NCBI GenBank assembly: GCA_016784825.1
Contig: JADHTT010000059.1
Location: 1 to 6,148, forward strand
Direction of reading: 5' to 3'
Origin: Campylobacterales bacterium
Lineage (GTDB): Bacteria; Campylobacterota; Campylobacteria; Campylobacterales; Arcobacteraceae
Length of the DNA: 6,148 bases
Numbering within the stretch: the stretch's first letter is position 1; each line of letters opens with the position of its first letter. The notes below the pieces were generated by a model. It ran no database searches and was not told the DNA's origin. It saw only the letters and a program-made list of their open reading frames with translations. The position numbers and the translations under genes were made by a program. This document shows, piece after piece, positions 5,799-6,148 of the stretch.

Positions 5799-6148
5799 CA
5801 TCAATCCTTACATTTCCTAAATAAACTTTTTCAAGCCCACATTTTTCACCAATATCTCTAGCTTTTTTTAGTATCTCAATTGAAGTTGGTGGTAAGTCTA
5901 ATTCTTTATAATCAGGATGAAATGCTGAGATATGCCATGGGATATTTACACCTAATTCATTAGCAATAAATGAAGCAATTTGTCTAATCTCATCTTCAGA
6001 ATCATTTTGAGTAGGGACAATTAATGTAGTGATCTCTACATGTATATTATTCTGTACGAAAAATTTTAAGTTTTCTAAAATATTTGCTAATTTTCCACCA
6101 AGATGTTTTTTATAATATTTTTCATTAAATGATTTTATATCAATATTA
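5791..6148 (-). CDS. AmmeMemoRadiSam system radical SAM enzyme, C-terminal part (cut by window edge)
   Basis: The frame is open from 6147 to a TAG at 5791-5793, giving the last 119 residues of a protein usually about 330-350 long. The radical SAM CxxxCxxC cluster site lies upstream, outside the window. Assignment rests on the C-terminal half: DIKSFNEKYYKKHLGGKL, then ENLKF, EITTLIVPTQNDSEDEI, PWHISAFHPDYK, PPTS and GLEKVYLGNV. This pattern belongs to the PflA-like radical SAM proteins that accompany MEMO and AMMECR1 proteins. The coding end overlaps the start of the MEMO gene, so the two are almost certainly cotranscribed and coupled. The protein stops seven residues after the VYLGN motif, whereas homologues I remember continue with a tail containing a CPxC pair; no remnant of that tail is seen in the following bases. 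The substrate and reaction of the system are unknown to me. Confidence 0.9.
   Translation of the reverse strand, partial: NIDIKSFNEKYYKKHLGGKLANILENLKFFVQNNIHVEITTLIVPTQNDSEDEIRQIASFIANELGVNIPWHISAFHPDYKELDLPPTSIEILKKARDIGEKCGLEKVYLGNVRIDDE
5805..5810 (-). promoter_or_regulatory. Shine-Dalgarno of the MEMO gene, decides the start
   Basis: TAAGGA on the minus strand lies within the last codons of the radical SAM gene. It directly abuts the TTG at 5804, making that start implausible. It is 3 nt from ATG 5801 and 6 nt from ATG 5798, the latter being the more usual distance. Confidence 0.55.

Noticed and set aside
1..6148. CRISPR array, tRNA/rRNA, insertion sequence, toxin-antitoxin or defence genes
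   Set aside because: Nearly the whole window is coding with recognisable housekeeping families, and the two larger gaps are too short and show no such structure.

Overview
The window is a compact, AT-rich stretch (roughly one third G+C by eye) of a bacterial chromosome. All eight recognisable genes lie on the minus strand, so transcription runs from position 6148 towards position 1. The best guess for the host is a member of the Campylobacterota (Epsilonproteobacteria). The reasons are the low G+C, the ilvB-ilvH-lpxD order (from memory, Campylobacter has the same ilvI-ilvH-lpxD neighbourhood) and the sequence style of the proteins. LpxD shows that the cell is Gram-negative and makes lipid A.

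In transcription order the layout is: (1) the C-terminal 119 residues of an AmmeMemoRadiSam-type radical SAM enzyme (5791-6148, cut by the window edge); (2) a MEMO1-family protein, AmmeMemoRadiSam system protein B (4998-5798); (3) a membrane-anchored DUF218 protein of the YdcF/ElyC/SanA family (4284-4997); (4) a short phosphatidylserine synthase, PssA (3664-4227); (5) a short Ppx/GppA exopolyphosphatase-family protein (2762-3664); (6) acetolactate synthase catalytic subunit, IlvB (1003-2694); (7) its ACT-domain regulatory subunit, IlvH (506-1003); (8) the N-terminal 163 residues of LpxD (1-489, cut by the window edge).

Packing is very tight. Several junctions overlap or abut: TAATG at ilvB/ilvH and at pssA/ppx, TAG directly followed by ATG at memo/ydcF, and an overlap at radical SAM/memo. 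The largest gap is 67 nt, and no intrinsic terminator is visible anywhere, so the eight genes may form one long transcript or two to three overlapping ones. The only places with room for an internal promoter or operator are 2695-2761, before ilvB, and 4228-4283, before pssA.

Functionally, most of the window is housekeeping: the first common step of branched-chain amino acid synthesis (IlvBH), phospholipid synthesis (PssA), lipid A synthesis (LpxD), a probable envelope-biogenesis protein (DUF218) and a phosphate/stringent-response enzyme (Ppx/GppA). The least understood part is the MEMO plus radical SAM pair at the right. It belongs to a widespread three-part system whose chemistry I cannot state; the third part, AMMECR1, is not in the window. 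I see no mobile element, CRISPR array, tRNA or rRNA, and no strong sign of an entirely new system. The most interesting points are the short C-terminus of the radical SAM enzyme, Ala at a valine-site glycine position in IlvH, the short Bacillus-like PssA, and the cysteine ladder with matching 18-bp DNA periodicity in LpxD.
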